A stretch of 64,000 nt of DNA, from contig NZ_CP036275.1 in NCBI RefSeq assembly GCF_007747795.1, positions 7,432,001-7,496,000 of the forward strand, given 5' to 3'. Source of the stretch: Maioricimonas rarisocia (GTDB lineage: Bacteria; Planctomycetota; Planctomycetia; Planctomycetales; Planctomycetaceae). The notes beneath the pieces are model-generated. The model searched no databases and had not been told where the DNA came from. It saw nothing but the letters and a program-made list of their open reading frames with translations. Made by a program: the position numbers and the translations under genes. Positions 17,822-27,386 of this stretch are shown piece after piece (position 1 is the stretch's first letter; every line of letters begins with the position of its first letter).

Positions 17822-18238
17822 AGGCTTCGGCAGGACTTCTGGCAGGCAGGGGTGGGTTCCGCGCGGTGAACAGGCACATTCAGTGTGCGGTCAACGGCCC
17901 CGAGGCTCAACCGAAGGGGGGAAATGTCCACCGCGAGAAATTGTAGGCGGTCGGCAGGGTCCCCGCAAATTCCCGGGCGGGCCATGGCGGTTCGCGGGGC
18001 CCGCCACACGCCGGTGGACGGCCGTCACAAGCCCGGCGGAAAACGCGTCCGACCCGTGTTGTCGCTCCGCGACTTCCCCGCGCAGAAGGTATAGCCGCGC
18101 CACCTCAATCCAGTTGTACTACGGGGTCTTCCCCAGTCCATTTCCGGTGGAAAAGGGGGGTGGTGTTATCCAAGTTCATTGATTAGAACGACGCCACACC
18201 AATGAAATCAGCCGCTCTGGACTCAAAGGACCAGTAAC
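17822..18238. other. 417-base gap between divergent genes
   Basis: It separates the minus-strand alcohol dehydrogenase operon from a plus-strand small membrane protein. It should hold both promoters. No repeat family member, RNA gene or convincing promoter pair was seen. Confidence 0.4.
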
Positions 18239-18430
18239 GTGCTCGACCGAATTTCCCTCCCCTGGCTGGTGACTGCAGAAATCATTATCTGGGCTGCCCT
18301 GTGCTGCCTGATCAATGGGCCCGCGGTGCTGGGCTACATCGCCCTGCACGTCGCCACGACCGGACTGTTCCTGCTGTTGCTTCGACACACCCTGCGTCGC
18401 TCGCAGCAGATCGAGCAGGCCTCCGCCTGA
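18239..18430 (+). CDS. Small membrane protein with two helices
   Basis: A 63-residue protein starting at GTG, with AAAGGA eight bases upstream. It has two predicted membrane helices (about residues 8-26 and 29-48) and a basic, polar C-terminus. No family is recognised. The well-placed ribosome site is the main support. Confidence 0.5.
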   Translation: MLDRISLPWLVTAEIIIWAALCCLINGPAVLGYIALHVATTGLFLLLLRHTLRRSQQIEQASA

Positions 18431-18581
18431 TTCCGACATCCAGTTCGACCGGGCTTCGCCTGCCGGCCTGAACCGGCCGGGACGAACTCGGTTCGCAGAC
18501 CGTGCCCGCAGCTTTGCGTGAGGGTGCGACCACCTGTCATACTCGACGGTCTTCCAGAGTGATGCCGTCGAGGAATGGTGA

Positions 18582-19619
18582 GTGTCCGTCCCGTTTGCCG
18601 CAGAGCTGATCGTCGAGGAATACCTGCACGGGTTGCGGATCGATACGTTCCTGGTACGCCACTTCCGCAACTACACGATGTGGCGGATGCAGCGGATGGT
18701 GCGTGCCGGCGCCGCCACTGTCGACGATGCTCCCGCCGAACAGACGCAGCGTGTCTTCGTCGGGCAGCGGGTGAGGATCCGTCTGCTCGAGCCGCCCGAC
18801 AAACTGCTGACTCCCGAACGGGAATCGCTGCCGATCCTCTACGAAGACCTGTGGATGATCGCGGTCAACAAGCCGGCCGGGCTGATCGCGCATCCGACCG
18901 GCGAGTTCCAGTCGGGAACTCTGGCGAACGTCGTGCAGGCCCACCTCGATGAGCGAACCCCGCTGAAAGGTCTGCTGCGACCGGGTGTCGTCCATCGGCT
19001 CGATCGACAGACGAGCGGTGCGATCGTGCTGGCGACCGACCATCTGGCCCACCGCAACCTCTCGATGGCGTTTGAGACCAGCCGGATCTCGAAATCATAC
19101 CTGGCTCTGGTCGAAGGTGTGATGGAACGCCCGTCCGGGACGATCAACCGCCCGATCGGCCGGGCCCGCAGCGGTCGCCACGTGCTGATGTCAGCCCGAC
19201 CGGACGCGATTGGAGCCAAGCCGGCCAAGACCCACTATACGGTGCTCGAGCGGTTCGCCGACCACACCCTGGTCCGGGCCATCCCCGTCACCGGGCGCAA
19301 TCACCAGATTCGCGTGCATCTGGCGTCGATCGGGCACCCGCTGGTCGGCGACGAGTTCTATGCGGCGAACGGACGGATCAAGCCGCTGCGCAGCGGCGGA
19401 GACGACGACGAACGTGAAATCGAGACGGGACTGCCGATCCGGCGGCACGCCCTTCACGCCGAACGGCTCTGCCTGGCCCACCCGATCACGCAGGTCTGGA
19501 TGGAGCTGCAGGCCCGGCTGCCAGACGATTTCTCCGCAGCGCTGCAGGTTCTGAGGGAGCAGCCGCGGGATGGGAACACAACGGACTCCGGGGCAGCGGC
19601 CCCGTCTGCGACCCGGTAA
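18582..19619 (+). CDS. RluA-family pseudouridine synthase
   Basis: A 345-residue enzyme that isomerises uridine to pseudouridine in RNA. An N-terminal S4-like RNA-binding domain (LIVEEYLHGLRIDTFLVRHF...) precedes the catalytic core with GVVHRLDRQTSG, in which the Asp is catalytic. Later RNHQIRVHLASIGHPLVGD is typical of RluA/RluD. The start is GTG 18582. The RluA, RluC or RluD subtype cannot be fixed. The C-terminus carries a short polar extension. Confidence 0.88.
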   Translation: MSVPFAAELIVEEYLHGLRIDTFLVRHFRNYTMWRMQRMVRAGAATVDDAPAEQTQRVFVGQRVRIRLLEPPDKLLTPERESLPILYEDLWMIAVNKPAGLIAHPTGEFQSGTLANVVQAHLDERTPLKGLLRPGVVHRLDRQTSGAIVLATDHLAHRNLSMAFETSRISKSYLALVEGVMERPSGTINRPIGRARSGRHVLMSARPDAIGAKPAKTHYTVLERFADHTLVRAIPVTGRNHQIRVHLASIGHPLVGDEFYAANGRIKPLRSGGDDDEREIETGLPIRRHALHAERLCLAHPITQVWMELQARLPDDFSAALQVLREQPRDGNTTDSGAAAPSATR

Positions 19620-19696
19620 TCGGTCTCGTCCCGTCGGCGGCGGGCCCCTAGAATCCCCACAGACTGTCCGCCATTGCTACGTGAGGAGTCCGGTCT

Positions 19697-20701
19697 GTGA
19701 CCTCCGCCATTCGTCGTATCTGGAACGTTCCCGAGTCACTCCACACGCCCGAAAGCGTCTACTTCAATCGTCGGCGTCATCGGCGGGAATTCCTGCGAAC
19801 CGCGCTTGCAGGGACACTGTCGGTGGGAATCGGAGGGCTGCTAGCGGGCTGTTCCCGTCCCAGCGACGAGGAACTCGAGGAAGCGGGACGTGTCGAGCCG
19901 CTGCCCGAGGAGTTTACGTCGCTGTATCCAGCCGAGCGAAACGCCGCTTTCGAGTACGGACGCCCCGAGACCGACAAGCGTGCGGCCGCCGAGTACACGA
20001 ATTTCTACGAGTTCACCGGGCCGTCACAGTGGAAGGACACGTACAACTACGTCGACAAGTTCGAGCCGACACCCTGGACCGTCGAGATCGACGGCATGTG
20101 CTCGAAACCGCAGACGCTCGACCTGGACGACCTGTATCGAAAGATGAGCCTGGAAGAGCGGGCGTACCGTCACCGCTGCGTTGAAACCTGGGCGATGTGC
20201 GTGCCGTGGACCGGATTCCGGTTGCGGGACCTGCTGGCGCTGGCGGAACCACAGCCCGCAGCGAAGTACGTCCTGATGGAGACGTTTCATCGCCCCGAGC
20301 AGGCGCCGTACGTCCCGAAGAACTCGAGCTACCCCTGGCCGTACCAGGAAGGCCTGACCATCGAGGAGGCGACGAACGAGCTGACGTTCATGGCACTGGG
20401 CGTCTATGGAGAACCGCTGCCCAAGCAGCATGGAGCCCCGGTCCGGCTGGTGATTCCGTGGAAGTACGGCTTCAAGAGCATCAAGTCGATCGTGCGGATC
20501 ACGCTGACCGACGAGCAGCCGGCGACCTTCTGGAATACGCTGGTCCCGAACGAGTACGACTTCCAGGCCAACGTCGATCCGGACGTCGCCCACCCCCGGT
20601 GGAGCCAGAAGACAGAGTGGATGCTGGGAACAAAGGAGCGGTATCCCACCCTCAAGTACAACGGCTACGGCGAGTACGTCGGCAGCCTGTACCCGGCGTG
20701 A
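19697..20701 (+). CDS. msrP: MsrP-type molybdopterin methionine-sulfoxide reductase, predicted Tat lipoprotein
   Basis: A 334-residue relative of MsrP (YedY), which repairs oxidised methionine in envelope proteins using a Mo-molybdopterin cofactor. The cofactor ligand is Cys161 in YRHRCVETWAM. The N-terminus has a twin-arginine motif (RRHRREFLR, around residues 26-34) and then LLAGC with Cys52, a lipobox, so export by Tat and lipid anchoring are both predicted. E. coli MsrP is soluble. The membrane partner MsrQ is not adjacent. Start is GTG, with GAGGAG upstream. Confidence 0.85.
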   Translation: MTSAIRRIWNVPESLHTPESVYFNRRRHRREFLRTALAGTLSVGIGGLLAGCSRPSDEELEEAGRVEPLPEEFTSLYPAERNAAFEYGRPETDKRAAAEYTNFYEFTGPSQWKDTYNYVDKFEPTPWTVEIDGMCSKPQTLDLDDLYRKMSLEERAYRHRCVETWAMCVPWTGFRLRDLLALAEPQPAAKYVLMETFHRPEQAPYVPKNSSYPWPYQEGLTIEEATNELTFMALGVYGEPLPKQHGAPVRLVIPWKYGFKSIKSIVRITLTDEQPATFWNTLVPNEYDFQANVDPDVAHPRWSQKTEWMLGTKERYPTLKYNGYGEYVGSLYPA

Positions 20702-20730
20702 TATCGGCACCCTGAGACAGAGACAGACGA

Positions 20731-21342
20731 GTGAGCGACGAGCAACCGGCAGAGGGACGTTTGACATCCCTGTGCGTCTTCTGCGGATCGAGCCACGGGA
20801 CACGTCCGGAATACCAGCAGGCGACGCGGGCGTTCGGCCAGATGATGGCGCGCGAAGGTCTGCGACTGGTGTACGGCGGCGGAGACGTCGGCCTGATGGG
20901 CGTCCTGGCGGATGCCGTGATGGAAGCAGGGGGCGAAGTAACCGGCGTGATTCCCGATGCCCTGATGGCGCGGGAAGTCGGTCACCACGGCATCACCGAC
21001 CTTCGTGTCGTCGGTTCGATGCACGAACGCAAGGCGTTGATGGCGGACCTGGCCGACGGGTTCGTCGCACTGCCGGGTGGACTGGGCACGTTTGAAGAAC
21101 TGTGCGAGATCCTCACCTGGGCGCAGCTCGGCATTCACACGAAACCGGTCGGACTGCTGGATATCGCCGGCTACTACGATCACTTTGCCGCACTGCTCGA
21201 CCATGCGACGGCGGAGGGGTTCGTGCGGGAGGCGCATCGGGATCTGCTGCTGGTCGAAACCGAGGGCGAAGCCCTGCTGCAGCGAATGCGGGCGTATCGC
21301 CCCCCGACGGTCGCCCCGTGGCTGAACCGGCAGGAGACGTAG
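20731..21342 (+). CDS. LOG-family protein (lysine-decarboxylase-like fold)
   Basis: A 203-residue protein with the family signature PGGLGTFEEL and the N-terminal CVFCGSSHGTRPEY. LOG proteins cleave nucleoside monophosphates at the N-glycosidic bond; plant and some bacterial members release cytokinins. GTG is used as start, 29 bases after the MsrP stop, so the two are probably co-transcribed, but no functional link is known. Confidence 0.88.
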   Translation: MSDEQPAEGRLTSLCVFCGSSHGTRPEYQQATRAFGQMMAREGLRLVYGGGDVGLMGVLADAVMEAGGEVTGVIPDALMAREVGHHGITDLRVVGSMHERKALMADLADGFVALPGGLGTFEELCEILTWAQLGIHTKPVGLLDIAGYYDHFAALLDHATAEGFVREAHRDLLLVETEGEALLQRMRAYRPPTVAPWLNRQET

Positions 21343-21440
21343 TCGGGCGATCAGCAGCTGGCGGCGGCCACCACGCCGCAGACTGGCTTCGCACTGAGCC
21401 GTTCGCGAATCGACGGAGCCGCCGAACCGGTCGTGTCGTT

Positions 21441-21791
21441 TCAGGCGGTGCTGCCGGCGAGCACGCACACTTCGGGCAGGACGGCATCCAGTTCGTCTTC
21501 GACTTTCGTCGTCAGCGTCGCGAGCTCATCGCGACGTTCCTCTACGGCGGCCACTTCGACGGCCATCGCCGCATCCCGGGCCGTGGTTGCCCCGAGGTTG
21601 TCGAACGAGTTCTTCAGCGTGTGGGCGGCCCGCCGGGCGACGACCAGGTCGCCCTCTTTCAGAGCCGTCCTCAACGTGTCCAGTGAAGCGGGCACCGTCT
21701 CGAGGAACAGGCCGGCGATCTCCTGCAGCAGTTCTTCGTCACCGCCGCAACGCTCCAGGGCTACGTCGCGTTTGACTCGTGTAAACGACAT
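21441..21791 (-). CDS. Hpt (histidine phosphotransfer) domain protein
   Basis: A stand-alone 116-residue Hpt domain. The phosphorylated His is in AAHTLKNSFDNLG. The rest is a helical bundle with ELLQEIAGLFLETVP before the His. Such proteins relay phosphoryl groups between receiver domains in a phosphorelay. No kinase or response regulator is adjacent, so the partner is elsewhere in the genome. Confidence 0.85.
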   Translation of the reverse strand: MSFTRVKRDVALERCGGDEELLQEIAGLFLETVPASLDTLRTALKEGDLVVARRAAHTLKNSFDNLGATTARDAAMAVEVAAVEERRDELATLTTKVEDELDAVLPEVCVLAGSTA

Positions 21792-22113
21792 GGGGTGATT
21801 TCCGTTGGTGGGTACGCCGTCAATCCCGTGGGCGGCCCCGGCAGGTCAGGCCGCGACGCCGGCGTTCCACCTGGAAGGACTGCATGGGCAGCTCGAGAAC
21901 CGTCATGCCCGGTCGCCATCGACTGCTCAATTCCCCCGGCATCGGGTATTCTCGCGAACAGACTTCTGCTGCGGGATGAGAGAGGATGGCCCTGATGGCG
22001 CGCCGCTGACGATCGTCGTCATGAAGTCATGTTACGCAAACAGGTTAAGCTTTCGTGAACCTGCGAACTCTGCCAGAAACCGGGTCCTGTCCCTTCCCGG
22101 TTCGCCCTGATCG
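21792..22113. promoter_or_regulatory. Divergent gap between the Hpt gene and an oxidoreductase gene
   Basis: This 322-base gap holds both promoters. A small inverted repeat, CAGGTT (22041-22046) and AACCTG (22058-22063) with an AT-rich centre, could be an operator or hairpin. There is no further support. Confidence 0.3.
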
Positions 22114-23004
22114 ATGGAGAAGAACGTGCCGCCCGAACCGTCGGAAACCATCGGACTGATTGGCCTGGGCCTGCTTGGTTCGGCACTGGCGGCGCGGCTG
22201 CAGCAGGCCGGGTTTGGCGTGCATGGCTACGACGTCGATGAAGCCACGCGCGCGGCAGCCTCAGTGCAGGGGGTCTCGGTCGCCGGGCGACTCGAAGAGC
22301 TGAGCCGGCGCGGAACAATTGTGCTCTGCCTCCCTTCCAGTCGCGAGGTGGGCGAGGTCGTCGACGCCCTGCGGCCGGCGCTCTCGCCCGCGACACGCGT
22401 GATCGACACCACAACGGGTGATCCGACCGAAACAGCATTGATTGGCGAAGAACTGTCCGGCTACGGGATCGACTATGTCGACGCGACCGTGGCCGGCTCG
22501 AGCGCCCAGGTCCGGGAGGGGCGGGGTGTGATCCTCGCCGGCGGTCCAGCGGAAGCCATCGCGGACTGTGACGAACTTCTGCGCGCACTGACCCCCACGG
22601 TGCTCCATGTCGGCCCGTGCGGCAGCGGTGCGAAGATGAAGCTCGTCGTGAACCTGGTGCTCGGGCTGAACCGGGCGGTGCTGGCCGAGGGGCTGGCGTT
22701 CGCCGAGCGGCTGGGGCTCGACGCGGCAACGGCGCTGCACGCCCTGAAGGTCACACCCGCGTACTCGGCTGCGATGGATACAAAGGGGGAGAAGATGGTG
22801 CAGCGGGAGTTCGATCCGCAAGCACGGCTGCGGCAGCACCTGAAGGATGTGCGGCTGATGCTGGCGGCGGCGCGACGGACGAACGCCCATGTGCCATTGA
22901 CGCTGCAGCACGAGGCGCTGCTTTCGAAACTCGTGGAAGCGGGCTACGGCGAGGAAGACAACAGCGCGATCCTGCGAGCCTTTACCGACGGGGAAGTGTC
23001 GTAG
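22114..23004 (+). CDS. NAD(P)-dependent beta-hydroxyacid dehydrogenase
   Basis: A 296-residue enzyme of the 3-hydroxyisobutyrate dehydrogenase / tartronate semialdehyde reductase family. The Rossmann motif is GLIGLGLLGSALA. The substrate-binding segment is VDATVAGSSAQVREG and the catalytic-Lys region is GPCGSGAKMKLVVNL. It oxidises a beta-hydroxyacid in the cytoplasm; the substrate is uncertain. A hairpin follows its stop. Confidence 0.87.
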   Translation: MEKNVPPEPSETIGLIGLGLLGSALAARLQQAGFGVHGYDVDEATRAAASVQGVSVAGRLEELSRRGTIVLCLPSSREVGEVVDALRPALSPATRVIDTTTGDPTETALIGEELSGYGIDYVDATVAGSSAQVREGRGVILAGGPAEAIADCDELLRALTPTVLHVGPCGSGAKMKLVVNLVLGLNRAVLAEGLAFAERLGLDAATALHALKVTPAYSAAMDTKGEKMVQREFDPQARLRQHLKDVRLMLAAARRTNAHVPLTLQHEALLSKLVEAGYGEEDNSAILRAFTDGEVS

Positions 23005-23035
23005 TAGACGGCCTCCTCCGTCCGGCAGCGCACGA

Positions 23036-23069
23036 ACAACGGCCCCGCACCGAAATGCAGGGCCGTTGT
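23036..23069. terminator. Hairpin between convergent genes, probable shared terminator
   Basis: Arms ACAACGGCCC and GGGCCGTTGT form a perfect 10-bp stem, with partial pairing inside (GCA with TGC). It lies between convergent stops. There is no clear T-run on either strand. Confidence 0.55.
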
Positions 23070-23130
23070 CAAACTCTTCAATTCTCTCTCGGACGTCATC
23101 GCAATCCGGTGACGTCCGGCGTCGGATCAA

Positions 23131-24639
23131 TCAGTTGCAGCAGGCGCCGCAGTGACCGCAGCCGCCGCAGGCGTTTCCACCGGCGTAGACGGGGACCTTG
23201 CAGGTGACGGTCTTTTCGACCATCCGGCAGACCTGGACTTCAACTTCCTTTTCGACCTGAACCGGCACAGAGACGGTATAGGTCTCGACGTGTTCTTCCG
23301 GAACCATCTCGCAGACCTTGCGAACGCGGGTGCGTTCTTCGGGGACGCAGACGGTTTCGTACCAGGTGTACGGCTCTTCGACGTTGACCATCTCGCAGAC
23401 CTTCACAACGCGGACGCGTTCTTCGGGGGTGCAGACGGTGACGTCGTAGGTGTACTCTTCTTCGTACTGTTCCATCCGGCAGACCTTCACAACGCGGGTG
23501 CGTTCTTCCGGATGACAGACGCTCACGTCGTACGAGTACTCTTCTTCGTGCTGTTCCATCCGGCAAACCTTCACAACGCGGGTGCGTTCTTCCGGATGAC
23601 AGACGGTCACGTCGTACGTGTACTCTTCTTCGTACGGCTCACAGCGGGCCACCTTGACGACGCGGGTGCGTTCTTCGGGGTGGCAGACCGTGACGTTGTA
23701 CTCGTAAGTCTCTTCACGGCAGACGGGACGGCAAACGGTGTAAGGAACCGTTTCCTGAACGACGTTGGGGACCCAGACGCGACGGGCACACGGGGCGCAG
23801 CCGCCACACTGACCGCAACCACCGCACGGATTGCAGTGACCGCAGGCATCGCCGCCACCATAACCGCAAACGGTTTCCCAGTGGCCGGCATCGCGGCAGA
23901 CGACGCGTTCATGCGTTTCCTGCACCATGTCCCAGACCTGACGGGTGGCGGTCCGCGTTTCGACGGCGGGCACCATCACGGTGTAGGTCTGTTCGACTTC
24001 GTCCCAGACCGTCCGGTACAGCGTCCGGGTGGCGGTGCGGGTTTCGGTGTGAGGAACCATGACCGTGTAGGTCTGCTCGACGTCTTCCCAGACGGGGCGG
24101 CAGACAACGCGGGTGCCGGTCCGCTGTTCGGTGTGAGGAACCATGACCGTGTAGGTCTGCTCGACGTCTTCCCAGACGGGGCGGCAGACAACGCGGGTGC
24201 CGGTCCGCTGTTCGGTGTGCGGCACCATCACGGTGTAAGGCTGCTCGACTTCTTTCCACTCGGGCCGACAGACGACCCGGGTGCCGGTCCGCTCTTCCTT
24301 ATGCGGCACCATCACGGTGTAGGCCTCTTCGACCTCACTCCAGACCGGCTTGTGAACGGTGACCGTCCGTTCGCGTTGTTCCGGCTGGTATTCGGTCGCG
24401 GTGACGACGCGCGTTTCGGTGACCCACTCGGGGACCGTGACGACGCGTTCGACTTCCTGCCAGGTGGGACCGCAGGCGGCCGCATGGCCGTACGACGATC
24501 CGCCACAGGGGTTACAGGCGGTCGCACACGGAGCCGGATGGCAGGCGACACGATGCCGCCGACAATGCCCCGCTTCCACCTGAGCTGCCGACAGCGTCAC
24601 CGCCACTGCCGAGAGCATCCACAGCATTTTTCGATTCAT
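23131..24639 (-). CDS. YTV-repeat cysteine-rich cell-wall protein
   Basis: A 502-residue exported protein with a signal peptide (ending near QVEAG). The N-terminal part has CHPAPCATACNPCGG. Then come repeats of the type EYTVMVPHTEQRTGTRVVCRP, a central Cys/Gly-rich block (CGHCNPCGGCGQCGGC), and a second set of repeats containing VCHPEERTRVVKV. The YTV motif is a planctomycete-specific Pfam family linked to their Cys-rich proteinaceous wall. Two repeats (84-base units from 24051 and 24135) are nearly identical in DNA, a sign of recent expansion. GAGGAGG precedes the ATG. Confidence 0.88.
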   Translation of the reverse strand: MNRKMLWMLSAVAVTLSAAQVEAGHCRRHRVACHPAPCATACNPCGGSSYGHAAACGPTWQEVERVVTVPEWVTETRVVTATEYQPEQRERTVTVHKPVWSEVEEAYTVMVPHKEERTGTRVVCRPEWKEVEQPYTVMVPHTEQRTGTRVVCRPVWEDVEQTYTVMVPHTEQRTGTRVVCRPVWEDVEQTYTVMVPHTETRTATRTLYRTVWDEVEQTYTVMVPAVETRTATRQVWDMVQETHERVVCRDAGHWETVCGYGGGDACGHCNPCGGCGQCGGCAPCARRVWVPNVVQETVPYTVCRPVCREETYEYNVTVCHPEERTRVVKVARCEPYEEEYTYDVTVCHPEERTRVVKVCRMEQHEEEYSYDVSVCHPEERTRVVKVCRMEQYEEEYTYDVTVCTPEERVRVVKVCEMVNVEEPYTWYETVCVPEERTRVRKVCEMVPEEHVETYTVSVPVQVEKEVEVQVCRMVEKTVTCKVPVYAGGNACGGCGHCGACCN

Positions 24640-24841
24640 GAGTTGTCCTCCTCGGAGATCTCCCGATCGACAAACGGCGACACATGTCGCGCGCTGATAG
24701 CATGATCAGAGAAACGTTGCCCGCCCAACGAAAGTAACAAGCGAAAGAGACTAGGGGGAATGCCACGACTCTCCCAGTTAGCTAAGATACGGTGCAGGGG
24801 TGGGAATGCAAGCACCAATCAGATCGCCCGCCGTGAGTTTC

Positions 24842-26014
24842 ATGCAAAACTCCATTTCCGCCTGTTTTCCAGTGGCAGGGAGCGAATTTGTGCCCTCAAC
24901 CGATCGATTATTCTCGACCACGCGCGCAGCCCTTTGCATGGTGGTTCTCCTGATCTCGACAACCGGTTTCGTCAGTGGGGAAGCGCCTCCAACGCGGACC
25001 GTGATCGTCATCACCGGCGATGCCGAAGCGTTTGCCGGCACGCAATCCCTGGGCCCTGTCGCACCGGGACGCGTGCTGCGGTTTTCGCGTCGCCAGGACG
25101 AGTGGCTGATGATTCCGCGGCTGGGTGGATGGGTGCATCAGGACAAGGTCCAGGCGATCGACGAGGCCGAAGAGTACTTTGACAAGCTGATCGAAGAAGA
25201 GCCGACGCCGCAGGCATGGCATCACCGGGGCATCGTACGTCTGGAACTGGACCGCTCGGAAGAAGCGGTGGACGACTTCACCAAAGCGATCGAGGAGGGT
25301 CTGAAGTCTGCCAACGTGCACATCAACCGCGGCATTGCGCTTCAGCAGCAGGAAAAGTACCGGGAGGCGATCGAAGACTACACGGAGGCGATCAAACTCG
25401 ATCCGCAAAGTGCCCTGGCGTTCGACAACCGCAGCGTTGCGCTGACGGCACTCGGGCAGTACGACGAGGCCCTGGCCGACGCCAACCGGGCACTGGAGAT
25501 CGATTCCGAACTGGCCGAAGCGCTGAACCACCGCGGGAACATCCGCACGTTTCAGGGGAAGTTCGACGAGGCCGTCAAGGACTACACCGCGGCGATCGAA
25601 AACTTCCGGGGCTACAGCGAAGCGTTCGTCAATCGGGCCTACGCACTCGAGCAGCTTGGTCAGTTTGACGCGGCGGTCATCGACTACGAGGAGGCGCTGC
25701 GGCTGGAACCGGACTCCGCACTGGCCGCGAACAATTTCGCGTGGATGCTGGCCACCTGTGCCAACGAGAAAGCACGCGACGGTCAGCGAGCGGTCGAACT
25801 GGCCGAAAAGGCCTGTGAACTGACCGGGAACCGCAACGGCGAGTACCTGGACACGCTGGCCGCGGCTCATGCGAGAGCCGGTGACTTCGAAGCAGCCATC
25901 GAGAGGGCCAAAGAAGCTCTCGAACTGCTACCGGATGACATGAAGCCGGAGACTCAGGCACGGCTCGAGTTGTACCGGAACGGGCAGGCGTACGCGGAGG
26001 AGCCGGCGGGTTGA
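24842..26014 (+). CDS. Exported TPR-repeat protein
   Basis: With ATG 24842 the protein has 390 residues: an N-terminal hydrophobic segment (ALCMVVLLISTTGF), a short beta-rich domain, then about seven tetratricopeptide repeats with classic NRGIALQQQEKYREAIEDY and EALRLEPDSALAANNFAW units. TPR arrays mediate protein-protein contacts. The open frame reaches upstream to a GTG at 24800, so the start is uncertain. The gene is divergent from the YTV wall protein, with 202 bases between. Confidence 0.8.
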   Translation: MQNSISACFPVAGSEFVPSTDRLFSTTRAALCMVVLLISTTGFVSGEAPPTRTVIVITGDAEAFAGTQSLGPVAPGRVLRFSRRQDEWLMIPRLGGWVHQDKVQAIDEAEEYFDKLIEEEPTPQAWHHRGIVRLELDRSEEAVDDFTKAIEEGLKSANVHINRGIALQQQEKYREAIEDYTEAIKLDPQSALAFDNRSVALTALGQYDEALADANRALEIDSELAEALNHRGNIRTFQGKFDEAVKDYTAAIENFRGYSEAFVNRAYALEQLGQFDAAVIDYEEALRLEPDSALAANNFAWMLATCANEKARDGQRAVELAEKACELTGNRNGEYLDTLAAAHARAGDFEAAIERAKEALELLPDDMKPETQARLELYRNGQAYAEEPAG

Positions 26015-26045
26015 GGCTCGTGGCAAATGCGCAGCCGTGAACGCG

Positions 26046-26064
26046 CACGGCTCGCAGAGCCGTG
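26046..26064. repeat. Palindromic repeat, family C
   Basis: Arms CACGGCTC and GAGCCGTG (8 bp) with loop GCA, followed by GCACCC. Variants lie at 28092 and 28599. Confidence 0.6.
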
Positions 26065-26157
26065 GCACCCAACGCCGGACGTCGGGTCTGACGAATTCGA
26101 CCCCGATGTCGACTTCGCCGGCCGGCAATAGCCTGCCCTACTGTTCCTCTCGCTCGA

Positions 26158-26179
26158 GGGCAGGCAGGAATGCCTGCCC
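26158..26179. repeat. Palindromic repeat, family B
   Basis: A 22-base hairpin identical to the one at 3725 (arms GGGCAGGCA and TGCCTGCCC), and followed by the same CACC. Confidence 0.7.
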
Positions 26180-26201
26180 CACCTGGAGCAGGGGACACGC
26201 G

Positions 26202-27386
26202 TCAATCGATCACGCCCTGCTGCTGCAGTGCTTCGCGGACCGCGGGGATCAGTCTTGCCGCATTCTCGTGGTAGACCTTCCGCAGGACGTCGTCCGGCAG
26301 GCCGATGCCGTAGATGTTCCAGAAGCCTTGCGGCGGGAACGGGTTGTCCTCGTACGGGAAGTATTCGTCCCAGGTCTCGAGGAACCGCCAGTGCGGGATC
26401 AGCTCGGACATGGGGGGGACGCCGTCGGTGCCGAAGAGAATCCGGTCGGCATACTTCAGGAAGAACTTGCGAGCGGTGTAGGGCTGGCGGCCCAGTTCTG
26501 CCACGCGGGCGGCGATCTCGACGTTCATATTCGGATACCGGTCGAGATAGCTGCCGAGCTTTGCCAGATCCTCGGGGACGTCGGCCATGTGTGCGCAGAT
26601 GAAGGTCGTCTGCGGGTGTCGGGCGATGACGCGGTTCCGCGCATCGATCAGTTCCTGATGCGACGGGAAGTCCTTGCCGTGAAAGCTCCACTCGGGATGA
26701 CGGTAGAGTTCTTCCCAGCGTTCGTTGCGTTCGTTGGTGGGGCGGAAGAAGGCGACCGGATCGGCCACATGCCAGAGGACCGGGATGCCCAGTTCACCCG
26801 CCCGCTGCCAGACCGGATCGAACCGCGGGTCGTCCGGTCGGATGAGATTCCCTTCGGGATCGCGCAGATACAGACCGAGGTCCTTGAGCAGCTTGAGGCC
26901 GCCCGCCCCCTGCTTGACGGCGTCGGAGAGGCGATCGGCCATGCGGCGACCGAAACCTGGCTGATGCACGTCCCAGGTGGATGAGTCATCCGCGTCGCCG
27001 TTGCCGATGTAGTCCATTCGCACAAAGACGACAAAGCGATTCGGATGACGCTGCCGCAGCTTCTGGTAGTGGTTGGCGAACCGCGGGCCGGCGCGTCCGT
27101 CGAGGCTGACGCTGACGGCGATGTTCGCCTCGTCCATGACGCGGACCATCTCGTCAATCTCTTCGTCAGAGAGACGACCAGGGTGGGTATGGACGTTGAC
27201 GCAGGGGAATTTCGCCTTGCGGAGCAGGTGCTCGGGAGTTTTGAGTTCGGATTGCGGGCGGAACTCGTCGAGATAGATGCGACGAGGCGGTTCGGGATCG
27301 TCGTCGGCCACCGCCGTGGTGGCAAAGCCGGCCAGCATGACAAGGCTGCAGCCGAAGACGACAAGTTGGCACAGTGCCCGACACAT
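26202..27386 (-). CDS. Exported amidohydrolase-family metal-dependent hydrolase
   Basis: The ATG at 27386, preceded by GGGAG, gives a 394-residue protein with a signal peptide (MCRALCQLVVFGCSLVMLAG...). The mature part has VNVHTHPGRL, the N-terminal metal-binding HxH of the amidohydrolase_2 group; later VLWHVADPVAFF and FICAHMADVPEDL supply more candidate His ligands, and LFGTDGVPP ends the barrel with the catalytic Asp. Substrate is unknown. In planctomycetes such proteins are common and often exported. The 3' flank contains repeat families B and C. Confidence 0.85.
   Translation of the reverse strand: MCRALCQLVVFGCSLVMLAGFATTAVADDDPEPPRRIYLDEFRPQSELKTPEHLLRKAKFPCVNVHTHPGRLSDEEIDEMVRVMDEANIAVSVSLDGRAGPRFANHYQKLRQRHPNRFVVFVRMDYIGNGDADDSSTWDVHQPGFGRRMADRLSDAVKQGAGGLKLLKDLGLYLRDPEGNLIRPDDPRFDPVWQRAGELGIPVLWHVADPVAFFRPTNERNERWEELYRHPEWSFHGKDFPSHQELIDARNRVIARHPQTTFICAHMADVPEDLAKLGSYLDRYPNMNVEIAARVAELGRQPYTARKFFLKYADRILFGTDGVPPMSELIPHWRFLETWDEYFPYEDNPFPPQGFWNIYGIGLPDDVLRKVYHENAARLIPAVREALQQQGVID

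Noticed and set aside
23152-24705. A 517-codon open frame on the plus strand with repeats
   Set aside because: The repeats mirror the YTV repeats of the minus-strand wall protein; it is a shadow.
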